Source: Fimenecus sp045545735 (lineage in GTDB: Bacteria > Bacillota > Clostridia > Oscillospirales > Acutalibacteraceae). From it: 64,000 nucleotides of DNA. Position numbers and translations under genes: made by a program. Below are positions 25,476 to 34,522 of this stretch, piece by piece. Position 1 is the first letter of the stretch, and each line of letters starts with the position of its first letter. Location: contig JAZQBM010000012.1 in assembly GCA_045545735.1 (NCBI GenBank), positions 186,001-250,000 of the forward strand, in the 5' to 3' direction. The notes under the pieces are model-generated. The model was not told the DNA's origin and made no database searches. It was given only the letters and a program-made list of their open reading frames with translations.

Positions 25476-26297
25476 ATGGAATTTTCATTTATAAAACTGA
25501 ACGCTAAAAAACGACTTGTTAAAAATCATTTTAAAAGCTTTTTAATTTCCGCTTTACCTTATGTAAATATTTTTTTACTGACCGCGTTAAATTATTATTT
25601 GTATATTTTTCTAAAAAACGTTGATTTTATTTTTATCCCGTATATTTCATCTTATGCAGTAGTTGTGAAAGCGTCACTTTTTACATTAAGTATGCTTTGC
25701 TCTTTTGTGTTGTGGAGAATTTCTCAACTTTTTTCTGATAAATACTTTTTTTCAAGAAACACAAAAATCAGTTGTAGATTGAGTTTTCGTCAATGTGTTA
25801 CTGCAATTATGGTTTCTGTTTTGAAGTTCTTTTTATCAGTTGCGTGGGGAACATTATATTTTTCACCTTGTGCTGTAATGACGGCAACCCTTTATTATTG
25901 CATACATTCGGGGGATTATACTTTTAATGTTATGCTGACACTTTTTGTTGCATCGGCAATTTTGTTTGTAATAGGTTCGGGCTTTTTTTATGTCACACTT
26001 AAACGGTATTCAATGTGCAACTATGTTATATTAACAGGAGTCGAAACCGACTCGATTAAGATAATCGAAAAAAGCATAAATCTTATTGAGGGCAATATGG
26101 TTAAATATACATTTTATGGATTGTCTTTTGTTGGCTGGATACTTTCTTGTGTGTTAATTGTTCCCGTATTCTATGTTCTGCCTTATGTAAAAATGGCAAA
26201 GTATAGTTATTTTAAAGCAATAACAAGACCGCAAGAAAGAGAAACCGAAATACAAAAACCGATTATTTTTTATTTTACACAAAAAGAAAAGGTCTAA
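25476..26297 (+). CDS. DUF975-like integral membrane protein
   Basis: 273 residues with five or six helices. The C-terminal third, from EKSINLIEGNMVKY to LSFVGWILSC and LPYVKMAKYSYF, resembles the DUF975 group, whose function is unknown to me. The N-terminal part is divergent. GGGGGAAG precedes the ATG. It is a single gene, divergent from glmS and convergent with pduL. Confidence 0.6.
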   Translation: MEFSFIKLNAKKRLVKNHFKSFLISALPYVNIFLLTALNYYLYIFLKNVDFIFIPYISSYAVVVKASLFTLSMLCSFVLWRISQLFSDKYFFSRNTKISCRLSFRQCVTAIMVSVLKFFLSVAWGTLYFSPCAVMTATLYYCIHSGDYTFNVMLTLFVASAILFVIGSGFFYVTLKRYSMCNYVILTGVETDSIKIIEKSINLIEGNMVKYTFYGLSFVGWILSCVLIVPVFYVLPYVKMAKYSYFKAITRPQERETEIQKPIIFYFTQKEKV

Positions 26298-26318
26298 CAG
26301 ACTTAACTGTTAGACCTT
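26289..26318. terminator. Bidirectional terminator
   Basis: Twelve-bp perfect stem AAGGTCTAACAG/CTGTTAGACCTT with a six-base loop, between convergent genes, A and T rich on both sides. Confidence 0.92.
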
Positions 26319-26336
26319 ATTTTGATATGTATTCAA

Positions 26337-26909
26337 TTAAAGAATTACACCCATTGTACCTGGTTTGCATAGTGCAGCATTTGATTCGTCTGTGTCAATG
26401 TGCATAGCAAGTGCAAAGTTAGGATTTACACGAACTACAACATCACCGAATGTGAGAGTTCTGTCATCAGAAGTTACTTTAACTTCAACAATCTGCTTGT
26501 CAACAAGACCGTATTTTTCAGCATCGTCAGGAGTCATATGAATATGTCTTTTTGCAACGATAACGCCGTTTTCAATTTCAATTTCGCCTTTAGGACCAAC
26601 GATTTTGCAACCTGGTGTGTTTGCAATGTCACCTGATTCTCTTACAACTGCTGCAACGCCGATTGAACGAGCGTCAGAAGCAGAAATTTCAACCTGAGTA
26701 GCAGGTCTTACAGGACCAAGAATTGAAACGCCGGGGAACTGACCTTTAGGGCCAATAACTGCGATTCTTTCTTCACAAGCGTACTGACCTGGTTGTGAAA
26801 GGTCCTTTTTCTTTGTAAGTTCATAGCCTTCGCCGAAAAGGATTTCAAGGTGTTCCTGTGAAATATGAGCGTGTCTTGCACTTGTTTCAACTAAAACTGT
26901 CTTTTCCAT
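26337..26909 (-). CDS. pduL: Phosphate propanoyltransferase (PduL type)
   Basis: 190 residues with two PduL beta-barrel halves. The zinc-binding His motifs SARHAHIS and KRHIHMTP are both present, plus GPKGQFPGVSILGPVR and the final GTMGVIL. The enzyme interconverts acyl-CoA and acyl phosphate; in organisms without microcompartments it serves as a phosphotransacetylase for acetate or propionate formation. No other compartment gene is nearby and there is no N-terminal encapsulation peptide, so a cytosolic role is likely. Confidence 0.93.
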   Translation of the reverse strand: MEKTVLVETSARHAHISQEHLEILFGEGYELTKKKDLSQPGQYACEERIAVIGPKGQFPGVSILGPVRPATQVEISASDARSIGVAAVVRESGDIANTPGCKIVGPKGEIEIENGVIVAKRHIHMTPDDAEKYGLVDKQIVEVKVTSDDRTLTFGDVVVRVNPNFALAMHIDTDESNAALCKPGTMGVIL

Positions 26910-27002
26910 ATATCATTCTTCTTTCATTAAAAATTTTACAAATTTTGCTACTAATATAATAGACCTTTTTCTACAATTTGTAAAGGGTTAATATGTATAA
27001 GT

Positions 27003-27650
27003 TTATATTAATTCTTCAAAGGATTTTATGTAATAATCAGCAATTGTGCGAATTTCTTCTTCATCTTTTGCAGAACTTTTATCGTAAACACCGCAAGTTG
27101 TAAATCCGCCCTTTTTAGCACCTCGAATTCCCTCAATAATATCTTCAAATACAATACATTCATCAGGGGAAACGCCCATTCTTTCTGATGCAAGAAGATA
27201 AATGTCAGGTTCAGTTTTGCCAATGTTGATTTCGCTTACATATGCGTAGGCTGAAAAGAAATCAAAAATATTGTGCTTTTTAAGAGTATCTTCGCAAACT
27301 ACCTTTTCACTTGCAGTTGCAAATGCCATTTTAATTCCGTTTTCGTGAAGTTGTTTTAGGTATTCATAAACACCCGGTTTTAAATCAACATTATTTAAAT
27401 AGCCTTGTGCACAAAGGTCAAGCCACTCGTCAACAATTTCTTCAACGCTTTCTTTTATGTTATATTTTTCTTTAGTATATACTGCGGCGGCGGGTAAGTG
27501 CATATTCTTAATTATATTTACATATTCCTTTGTAACTTTAAGATTTCTTCTTCTGAAGAATTCTTCATCAACGTCGTGCCATATATGCATTGAGTCTAAA
27601 AGCGTGCCGTCAAGGTCAAAAATCGCACCTTTAAAATTTTTAATATCCAT
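27003..27650 (-). CDS. HAD-family hydrolase (beta-phosphoglucomutase-like)
   Basis: 215 residues. FDLDGTLLDS is motif I with the nucleophile Asp, ATASEK motif II, then a Lys in GKTEPDIYL and the acidic pair in VFEDIIEG (motif IV); a helical C1 cap lies between I and II. Could be a sugar-phosphate phosphatase or mutase. ATG 27650 is chosen because GGTGA lies six bases upstream; it overlaps the end of the Cof-type gene. Confidence 0.9.
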   Translation of the reverse strand: MDIKNFKGAIFDLDGTLLDSMHIWHDVDEEFFRRRNLKVTKEYVNIIKNMHLPAAAVYTKEKYNIKESVEEIVDEWLDLCAQGYLNNVDLKPGVYEYLKQLHENGIKMAFATASEKVVCEDTLKKHNIFDFFSAYAYVSEINIGKTEPDIYLLASERMGVSPDECIVFEDIIEGIRGAKKGGFTTCGVYDKSSAKDEEEIRTIADYYIKSFEELI

Positions 27651-27651
27651 A

Positions 27652-28494
27652 TTATTCACCGAATACATATTTGTTTATCGCTTTTGCAACACCAAAGTTA
27701 TCATTGGTGTCCGTTATGAATTTCGCCGTATTTTTAGCGTAGTCGCTGCCATTTGCCATAGCGAATGAGAAATCTGCAAACGATAGCATTGAACAGTCAT
27801 TTTCACCGTCACCAAAGCACATAATGTTCTCTTTGCTAATACCGAGTGCATCACAAAGTCCTTTGACCGCAAATCCTTTTGTAGCTTTAATATCGGTCAT
27901 TTCAAGATTACCGTTTTTGCCTGCAGATTTCGGGAAAGAAGATGCAAATGCAACACTACCTGTTTTTGCAATTTTTTCTTCAAGCTCAGTTCTTTGTTCA
28001 GGGGTAAGTGACAGAATATTGAGTTTTTCCATACCCTTGCCGTCCAAAAGAGTTTCAAGACTTGGAACTTCTTTTATGAAATCCTTTAATAAATTATAAA
28101 TGTGAGGAGCAACGTGCTTGTCATCAAACAAGGCATAACTATTTGAGTTCATATAGCATTCCCCGTTAAAATAAATCTCATAAGGAAGTTCGTAGTTATT
28201 GAGTATATTGAAAATATCAACAGATTGTGAGTTTTTCATAAGTGTTGAACAAACAACTTTACCTGTTTTCAAATCATATGTAACAGCACCGTTTGAAGTA
28301 ATAAGATAATCAAGAAAAGGCAATTGCTCAACAAGATAATCAGTAAGGATTTTAGTCCTTCCACTTGCAATTGCAACGTTAATTCCCATTTCGTGTGCCT
28401 TGCGGAAAGCCTCCATATTCTCTTTCGGAATTGTGACGTGATTACTATTTAAAAATGTACCGTCAAGGTCGGTAACAATAAGTTTAATGCTCAT
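27652..28494 (-). CDS. Cof-type HAD-IIB family hydrolase
   Basis: 280 residues. VTDLDGTFLNS is motif I; the C2B cap follows; GDGENDCSMLSFADF is the characteristic motif IV of the Cof group, and KATKGFAVKGLCDALGIS holds the conserved Lys. Members dephosphorylate sugar phosphates or flavin and pyridoxal phosphates. Overlaps the following HAD gene, so the two phosphatases are coupled. Confidence 0.93.
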   Translation of the reverse strand: MSIKLIVTDLDGTFLNSNHVTIPKENMEAFRKAHEMGINVAIASGRTKILTDYLVEQLPFLDYLITSNGAVTYDLKTGKVVCSTLMKNSQSVDIFNILNNYELPYEIYFNGECYMNSNSYALFDDKHVAPHIYNLLKDFIKEVPSLETLLDGKGMEKLNILSLTPEQRTELEEKIAKTGSVAFASSFPKSAGKNGNLEMTDIKATKGFAVKGLCDALGISKENIMCFGDGENDCSMLSFADFSFAMANGSDYAKNTAKFITDTNDNFGVAKAINKYVFGE

Positions 28495-28503
28495 TTTTAA
28501 CTC

Positions 28504-29556
28504 CTAAATGCAATAAAGATTAGTATCCCAGAATGAAATGTGTGGGTGATGACGAAGATAAATCTTGTAATCGTGATTAATCTCTTTAATCATATTTACA
28601 AGTGAAAAAATATCTTCACTTTTGTGATAAACCGCCATACAGAGTTTAGGTTTGCTTTGCAGTGTGTTGATTGCACCTTTAAGCATTTCCCTTTCTGCAC
28701 CCTCAACATCAATGTTTATATATGAGAATTCGTCGTGTTTTTGAGTAATATAATCGACACAAACTGCAGGAATTTCAACGCCTTGTGCCTTTGCAGAAGC
28801 CCCACGACCTTTGTTGCCGTCAAAGTTTAAAGTGCAATTTTCAGACCAAACAGCATTATTAAGTGTAACACAGTTTTCAAGATTTTCACAGTTAATCTGT
28901 AACTTTTTGAATGTTCTTGCATCTGGCTCAACTGCTACAATTTTATCATAAGATTTTGTATACTTTAGGAATTCTTCTATCGTGTCACCACGATAAGCCC
29001 CAAGGTCAAGAAAATTCTCGTTTTCGCCTAAATTTAAGATTTCAAAAACTTCATCTTTTTCGCTTTCACAATTAAAACAGTAATTCAAATCTCCCGTAAT
29101 CTGAAAACGGATTATATTCTCAAACACTTTTTTTGATTGCTCATCTGCAAGTGAAGAATATGCAAGTTCAATTACATTAAGATTGCTTTTAAGAAAGTCT
29201 TTATTAAAAATTTCACTTTCATAAACGGGGACAGATGGCATAACTACCTTGTGTCGTAATGATAAAGATTTGATATTTTCGATAACTTGCGGTAGGGAAC
29301 TTGCAAATGCAAGTGCCACAACAAAATCATTGATTTCACTTTCAAGTTGAGATATGCTCTTTACTTCAAATCCATGAAAAGTTCGTTTTCTTACAAAACC
29401 ATCACTTGCAACTACTGCCGAAACAATAATACCTAATTTTTCAAACTCATCGAAAACCCTATCAGCACCGTTGCCTGTGCCATAAACTGCAATAGGCAGG
29501 GGAGTATTCTTTAAAAATTCCCAACTTGATTCAACTTTTAGTAAATTTTCAAACAT
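28504..29556 (-). CDS. FkbM-family methyltransferase
   Basis: 350 residues. The C-terminal about 170 are an FkbM-type SAM methyltransferase: FLDLGAYRGDTIEEF (motif I), VAVEPDARTFKKL, and YINIDVEGAEREMLKGA, then the usual YHKSEDIF. The N-terminal about 130 include VYGTGNGADRVFDEFEKLG, a Rossmann-like domain found on many FkbM proteins of sugar pathways. Target is probably a sugar of a glycan. GGAG precedes the ATG. It ends nine bases before the Cof-type gene. Confidence 0.85.
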   Translation of the reverse strand: MFENLLKVESSWEFLKNTPLPIAVYGTGNGADRVFDEFEKLGIIVSAVVASDGFVRKRTFHGFEVKSISQLESEINDFVVALAFASSLPQVIENIKSLSLRHKVVMPSVPVYESEIFNKDFLKSNLNVIELAYSSLADEQSKKVFENIIRFQITGDLNYCFNCESEKDEVFEILNLGENENFLDLGAYRGDTIEEFLKYTKSYDKIVAVEPDARTFKKLQINCENLENCVTLNNAVWSENCTLNFDGNKGRGASAKAQGVEIPAVCVDYITQKHDEFSYINIDVEGAEREMLKGAINTLQSKPKLCMAVYHKSEDIFSLVNMIKEINHDYKIYLRHHPHISFWDTNLYCI

Positions 29557-29610
29557 TTCTCCACCACCTTTTAAAACTTAAAATATAATACCACAAACAA
29601 TAAAAAAATA

Positions 29611-29641
29611 AAAGCATCTGCTAAAAAATAACAGATGCTTT
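29611..29641 (-). terminator. Terminator after the APC permease gene
   Basis: Ten-bp stem AAAGCATCTG/CAGATGCTTT, 11-base loop, with T-rich sequence following on the minus strand. Confidence 0.9.
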
Positions 29642-29661
29642 ATAATTTTTATGTAGTTTAA

Positions 29662-31095
29662 TTATGCCTTTTTCTTTGGTTTCATAACAAGAGCACCAAT
29701 AGCCATAATTACTACGAATACGATAAGATAGAAGAGAACTGGGCAAGAGAAACCTGCACCTGCTTCTTTAGCAGTGATATATGGCACATAACCGTGTGAG
29801 TAAATAGCAGCAATTACCATAAATGCAGAACCAATGATGCCAAGAGAAGGAAGAACAAATCTCTTAACTGCTGAAAGTCCTTTTTCTTTTCTCATAAACT
29901 GAATGAACATTGGAATGTAAAGTCCATAAATTGTGATGATTGGAAGTTCTGATGAGTCAAAGCTGAACTTACCGAACCAAGGAGTTGCTGTAAGGTTAGC
30001 ACCGTAGAAGTAAACAAGCCATGCAGCAACGATAACAAGACCAACAATACATGAGTTTGAAGGCATACCTGATGCTGGGTCAACCTGTTTCATAAGGTCA
30101 ACTTTTGGACCCATGTTACGAACTGAAAGTGAGTACATACCACGGATAGTACCGATAAGAAGACCGTTAAGAGTACCAAGACAAGAAACTGCAACGAAGA
30201 GGTTAAGAATGTTACCAAGAACATTACCAAATACTGTTGTGAAAGCAGAAGCAGTACCTTCATCCATAAGAGTCTGAACAGGAGCACCACCTGCAACACC
30301 AATGTAATAGAAAAGGTAAATTGCAATAATGATGATACCACCAACTACAAGAGCGATAGGAAGATTCTTTTTAGAATCCTTGATTTCTGAGTTGATTGAT
30401 GTAGCAAGAATCCAACCTTCATAAGCGAAAGCAGTAGCAACAACAGCACCAAAAAGAGGTGACATATCGCCAGCACTTGTAGCAAAGTTAGAAGTAAGGA
30501 TTGATGTTGGTTCACCAGCAAGGTTGTGTGTAAGACCATAGATTGTACCAACAATTGCCATCAAAAGAAGTGGAATAAACTTAATAAATGTAGCACTAAT
30601 CTGGAGTTTACCAGCAAGTTTTGAAGAAAGTGTGTTAACTGCAAAAACGCAGATAAGAATGAAACCTGCAAGAAGGAATGTTTCGCTACCTGTTACAGGG
30701 TCACCTGCAAGTTGTAAATCAGGGTTTACTGATATTAAGAAAGTAAGGAAGTATCTTGCAGTAAGCCAAGCAAGAACAGATGTCATTGCAGGCATATAGA
30801 TTGTTGTTGCAAACCAACCCATCATATAACCATATTTGCTACCAATTGTTGCTTCAGCATAGTCAACAAGACCGTTAACCTTTTCATAACGCTGAGCCAT
30901 AACGCAGAATGCGAGAACACAGCAAATCATAATAACGCCACCGATAATCCATGCCAAAATACCGAGTGGCATGTCACCGTTAGTTTTTTGAAGAATTGCC
31001 TGTGCTTTAAAGAAAACACCGGAACCTACAACAGTACCTACAACCATGCAGATAGCCATCAAAAGTCCGTATTGTTTTTTGAGACCGTTTTCCAT
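29662..31095 (-). CDS. APC-family amino acid permease
   Basis: 477 residues with 12 predicted helices. The first helix carries GTVVGSGVFFKAQ, the broken-helix substrate motif of the amino acid-polyamine-organocation family, and helix 6 the FAYEGWILATSINSEIK segment typical of the LAT/SteT-like group. It probably exchanges or imports amino acids. ATG 31095 is chosen since AAGGA lies at normal distance; the ATG at 31104 touches that site. Confidence 0.9.
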   Translation of the reverse strand: MENGLKKQYGLLMAICMVVGTVVGSGVFFKAQAILQKTNGDMPLGILAWIIGGVIMICCVLAFCVMAQRYEKVNGLVDYAEATIGSKYGYMMGWFATTIYMPAMTSVLAWLTARYFLTFLISVNPDLQLAGDPVTGSETFLLAGFILICVFAVNTLSSKLAGKLQISATFIKFIPLLLMAIVGTIYGLTHNLAGEPTSILTSNFATSAGDMSPLFGAVVATAFAYEGWILATSINSEIKDSKKNLPIALVVGGIIIIAIYLFYYIGVAGGAPVQTLMDEGTASAFTTVFGNVLGNILNLFVAVSCLGTLNGLLIGTIRGMYSLSVRNMGPKVDLMKQVDPASGMPSNSCIVGLVIVAAWLVYFYGANLTATPWFGKFSFDSSELPIITIYGLYIPMFIQFMRKEKGLSAVKRFVLPSLGIIGSAFMVIAAIYSHGYVPYITAKEAGAGFSCPVLFYLIVFVVIMAIGALVMKPKKKA

Positions 31096-31225
31096 AGAAA
31101 CCATCCTTTTTTAAAATATTTGTGTTATTATACAACATATTTTCTCAAATGTAAACATATTTTTCAAAAATATTTTAACAAATTAAAGTGTTAGCACAAT
31201 AAATTGAAAATTTTACCTACAATCT

Positions 31226-31256
31226 TCGGGTTATAAGCCTGAAGGCCGTTGGTAAA
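31226..31256 (+). pseudogene. tRNA-fMet-like remnant (anticodon arm)
   Basis: About 31 bases resembling the anticodon arm and variable loop of the initiator tRNA 136 bases downstream (TCGGG, ATAA, GAAGG and CGTTGGT shared). The stem can still pair but the anticodon is altered, and acceptor and T stems are missing. Alternatively it is a simple hairpin with chance similarity. Confidence 0.55.
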
Positions 31257-31298
31257 TGAATAAATTGAAATAAGTCACATATAATAGTAAAAAAGTAC

Positions 31299-31327
31299 TT
31301 GACAAAACTGTTTTTAAAGTGTATTAT
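31299..31327 (+). promoter_or_regulatory. Sigma-A promoter of tRNA-fMet
   Basis: TTGACA at 31299-31304, 17 bases, TATTAT at 31322-31327, about 34 bases before the tRNA. Confidence 0.85.
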
Positions 31328-31361
31328 TATAAAGCACTCAACGAGAGTACAAAGTAAATAT

Positions 31362-31437
<76 letters not shown>

Positions 31438-31444
31438 GAAAATG

Positions 31445-31481
31445 GAAAACACTCGTCATAAGATGGGTGTTTTTCGTTTTT
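31445..31481 (+). terminator. Terminator after tRNA-fMet
   Basis: AAAACACTC pairs with GGGTGTTTT around a ten-base loop, followed by T-rich sequence. Confidence 0.8.
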
Positions 31482-31546
31482 GATAACAGAAATAAAGGTT
31501 TGAACCCTCAAACTTTGTATATAAATATATCTTGAAAACATAACGA

Positions 31547-31575
31547 TTGAAAAACGTGAACATTAGTGGTATACT
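31547..31575 (+). promoter_or_regulatory. Sigma-A promoter of licCAB
   Basis: TTGAAA at 31547-31552, 17 bases, TATACT at 31570-31575, followed by AAAGGAG and the licC start. Confidence 0.85.
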
Positions 31576-31618
31576 ATAATTATTACATGAAAATGACTTT
31601 ACCAAAGGAGATGTGTTT

Positions 31619-32488
31619 ATGCATAAAGTTGACAATGCCGTAATAATGGCAGCAGGTACAGCAAGCAGATTTGCACCTTTGTCTTACGAAATGCACAAAG
31701 CATTAATTACAGTTAAAGGCGAAGTTCTGATTGAAAGACAAATCCGTCAGTTAAAAGAAGCAGGTGTTCCTGAAATATATATTGTAACAGGATATAAAAG
31801 TGAACAATTTGAATATCTCAAAGAAAAATTTGATGTTCACTTGGTTCATAACGATGAGTATCTTATAAGAAACAATAATTCCAGCATTAATGCCGTAAAA
31901 GATATTCTAAAGAATACATACATTTGCTCGTCAGACAACTATTTTTCTGTAAATCCTTTTGAAAGTGAAGTTGAAGACTGCTATTATGCGGCAGTTTATG
32001 CCGATGGTAAAACAAAAGAATGGTGTATGGATTACGACGAAAACGGAGTGATTAAAGACGTTGTAATCGGTGGCGAAAACAAATGGTTTATGTTGGGGCA
32101 CACATTCTGGGATGAAACTTTCAGTAAAAAATTTGTTGAAATTTTAGAAAAAGAGTATAATCGACCTGAAACGGTTGACTTGTTGTGGGAGAGTATTTAT
32201 ATAAATCATATTAACGAACTTAAAATGAAAATTAGAAAATATTCTGATGATGTGGTTTTTGAGTTTGACACTCTTGATGAACTTCGTCAGTTTGACACAA
32301 CTTATGTTGCTGACACTCGTTCAGAGCTTCTTAAACAGTCTGCAAAAGAACTTGGCTGTAAGGAAGAAGAAATAACAAATGTTTTGTCTTATAAAGATGA
32401 AAACAATGCTGCGGCAGGGTTTATGTTTACATACAATAATGCACAATACAGATATTCTTATGAAGAAAAAATATTAAGGAGACAATAA
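31619..32488 (+). CDS. licC: Choline-phosphate cytidylyltransferase
   Basis: 289 residues. Nucleotidyltransferase fold: NAVIMAAGTASRFAP with the nucleotide-binding signature, then MHKALITVKGEVLIERQI, IVTGYK and CSSDNYFS with the metal-binding Asp. Close in pattern to LicC/LpcC, which make CDP-choline from CTP and phosphocholine. The extra C-terminal about 60 residues are longer than usual for LicC. ATG 31619 has AAAGGAG eight bases upstream. Operon with licA and licB, which supply phosphocholine. Confidence 0.85.
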   Translation: MHKVDNAVIMAAGTASRFAPLSYEMHKALITVKGEVLIERQIRQLKEAGVPEIYIVTGYKSEQFEYLKEKFDVHLVHNDEYLIRNNNSSINAVKDILKNTYICSSDNYFSVNPFESEVEDCYYAAVYADGKTKEWCMDYDENGVIKDVVIGGENKWFMLGHTFWDETFSKKFVEILEKEYNRPETVDLLWESIYINHINELKMKIRKYSDDVVFEFDTLDELRQFDTTYVADTRSELLKQSAKELGCKEEEITNVLSYKDENNAAAGFMFTYNNAQYRYSYEEKILRRQ

Positions 32489-32489
32489 A

Positions 32490-33389
32490 ATGGCAAAAGA
32501 AATTGTTAAAGCTGATATTTCGCAGATTAAAGCGTTATTATATAAAGTTTTGGGAACTGATGCATATGCAGATTTGTCCAGAATGGGCGGTTTAACTAAC
32601 CATACTTACAAAGTAACAATGGAAAATGGCGATGAGTTTGTTGTTCGTATTCCAGGTGAGGGTACAGAAGAAATGATTGTCCGTAAAGACGAAATGGTCA
32701 GCACAAAATTGGCTTGTGACTTGGGCGTTGATGCAGAAGTGCTTTATTTCGGTGAAGACGGCTCAAAAGTTACAAAGTATATTAAAAACGCGGTTACAAT
32801 GTCATCTGAAACACTTCACGAGCAAAAGCATATTGAACAAATGGCGGATATTTTCAAAAAGATGCATACTTGCGGTGTAGATACCAAAGTGCCGTTTGAA
32901 GTTTTTGAAATGGCAGCAAGCTACGAAAAAATCATATTAGACAAAAACGTTCCAATGTTTGACGATTATGACGAGATGAAGGCTAAGGTTATGGAAATCA
33001 AGGCTGAAATTGATAGCTCAATTGATATTAAAAAAGTTCCTTGTCACAACGATGCTCTTTGTGAAAACTGGGTTGAGGGTGATGGTAGAATGTATCTTAT
33101 CGACTGGGAATATGCAGGTATGAATGACGGAATGTGGGATTTGGCAGATGTTTCAATCGAAGCAGGTTTTGATGATGAACATGATAGAAAATTTTTAATA
33201 GCATATCTTGGTAAAGAACCTGGAATAATCGACAAGAAACACTTCCTTGCAAACAAAATCTATGTTGATTATCTATGGACACTTTGGGCAAAGGCAAGAG
33301 TTCCTTATGACGGTCAGCCAATGGAGGACTGGGCATTAGAACGTTATACAAGACTTAAAGGCTTCGTTGAAGCTTATAAAAACATCTAA
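32490..33389 (+). CDS. licA: Choline kinase
   Basis: 299 residues of the APH/choline kinase fold. GGLTNHTYKV near residue 34 is the nucleotide-binding start, CHNDALCENW the catalytic Brenner-like motif (Asp, Asn), and LIDWEYAGMNDGMWDLA the metal-binding part. Phosphorylates choline with ATP. It starts one base after licC ends. The usual repeat-mediated phase variation of licA in some pathogens is not seen; there is no tetranucleotide repeat. Confidence 0.9.
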   Translation: MAKEIVKADISQIKALLYKVLGTDAYADLSRMGGLTNHTYKVTMENGDEFVVRIPGEGTEEMIVRKDEMVSTKLACDLGVDAEVLYFGEDGSKVTKYIKNAVTMSSETLHEQKHIEQMADIFKKMHTCGVDTKVPFEVFEMAASYEKIILDKNVPMFDDYDEMKAKVMEIKAEIDSSIDIKKVPCHNDALCENWVEGDGRMYLIDWEYAGMNDGMWDLADVSIEAGFDDEHDRKFLIAYLGKEPGIIDKKHFLANKIYVDYLWTLWAKARVPYDGQPMEDWALERYTRLKGFVEAYKNI

Positions 33390-33402
33390 GGGGGATATTT
33401 TT

Positions 33403-34368
33403 ATGATAGCAGGTGTTATTGCCGGTATTACATGGGCATTAGAAACAATAGTTTTGGGTTATGCTTTGGGTATGACTCCATTCTTTACAACGGAACAAGC
33501 AATATTTTTAGCACCATTTGTAAGTACATTTTTACATGACGGATTTTCAGCAATCTGGGCAACGATTTATAACGCTGCAAAAGGCAATGCAAATAATGTA
33601 TGGAAGGCATTTAAGACAAAGAGCGGTAAGTTCGTAGTTCTTGCTGCGGTTATCGGTGGACCTATCGGTATGACGGGTTATGTAATGTCAGTTAACTATA
33701 TGGGTGCTTCAATCGGAGCGGTTGCGTCAGCAGTTTTTCCTGCAATCGGAGCAGTACTCGCATTCATTTTCTTAAAAGAAAAAATGAAATGGCATCAGTG
33801 GCTTTTCCTTATAGCAACACTTCTTGGTGTATATGGACTTTACTATTCACCTGAAATGAATGTTACTAACTTTGCTCTTGGTGTTATAGGTGCGTTTATG
33901 TGCTCATTCGGTTGGGGTATTGAAGCAGTTATTCTTGCAAAAAGTCTTACTGACCCTGAAGTTACAGATGAATATGCACTTCAAATTCGTCAGACAACAT
34001 CAGCTCTTACATACGGTATCATTCTTTTACCGGCAATTTCATTGATTAAGGGTTGGGGGATTACAGAAAGTTGGAGTTTTATCGGTACTCTCTTTACAAG
34101 TGAAGCACCTTGGTTGATTCCAACAATTGCTGCAGCAGGTTTGTGTGCAACAGTTTCATATCTTTTCTACTACAAAGCTATCGCTCAGATTGGTGCATCA
34201 AAGGCAATGGGACTTAATGTTACTTATGGTGCATGGGCAGTTATCTTTACTGCCATTATTACAAAAACAATGCCAAGTGCAGTAGCAATTGTCTGCACAA
34301 TTATTGTTCTTTTCTGTAGTATTTTTGCAGCTGCAGATATTAAAGAAATCTTCAAAAAATCTAAATGA
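33403..34368 (+). CDS. licB: Choline permease (LicB/EamA family)
   Basis: 321 residues with about ten helices in two EamA/DMT halves. GAVASAVFPAIGAVLAFIFL and GASKAMGLNVTYGAWAVIF are the end-of-half motifs of the family. The place directly after licA supports choline uptake. ATG 33403 is preferred because GGGGGAT lies six bases upstream; an earlier in-frame ATG at 33367 is inside licA. A terminator follows, so licCAB is a self-contained unit. Confidence 0.87.
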   Translation: MIAGVIAGITWALETIVLGYALGMTPFFTTEQAIFLAPFVSTFLHDGFSAIWATIYNAAKGNANNVWKAFKTKSGKFVVLAAVIGGPIGMTGYVMSVNYMGASIGAVASAVFPAIGAVLAFIFLKEKMKWHQWLFLIATLLGVYGLYYSPEMNVTNFALGVIGAFMCSFGWGIEAVILAKSLTDPEVTDEYALQIRQTTSALTYGIILLPAISLIKGWGITESWSFIGTLFTSEAPWLIPTIAAAGLCATVSYLFYYKAIAQIGASKAMGLNVTYGAWAVIFTAIITKTMPSAVAIVCTIIVLFCSIFAAADIKEIFKKSK

Positions 34369-34381
34369 GTATAATTGATTG

Positions 34382-34417
34382 TCGGGGAGATATGTCAGCA
34401 TATTTCCCTGATTTTTT
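34382..34417 (+). terminator. Terminator of licCAB
   Basis: Thirteen-bp stem TCGGGGAGATATG/CATATTTCCCTGA with two G-T pairs and a TCAG loop, followed by six T. Confidence 0.88.
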
Positions 34418-34440
34418 GTGCCATAATATAGCGTAAATCG

Positions 34441-34469
34441 TTGAATTTTATGAATTGTTATGATACAAT
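34441..34469 (+). promoter_or_regulatory. Sigma-A promoter of the teichoic-acid genes
   Basis: TTGAAT at 34441-34446, 17 bases, TACAAT at 34464-34469; AAGGAG and an ATG follow about 50 bases later. Confidence 0.8.
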
Positions 34470-34522
34470 AAACAGTAACGTATTTTTGCAAATTCATCTT
34501 ACTATGATAAGGAGATGTTCTG

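Noticed and set aside
26337..26909. Bacterial microcompartment locus around pduL
   Set aside because: No shell protein or other Pdu/Eut gene is nearby and the protein lacks an encapsulation peptide.
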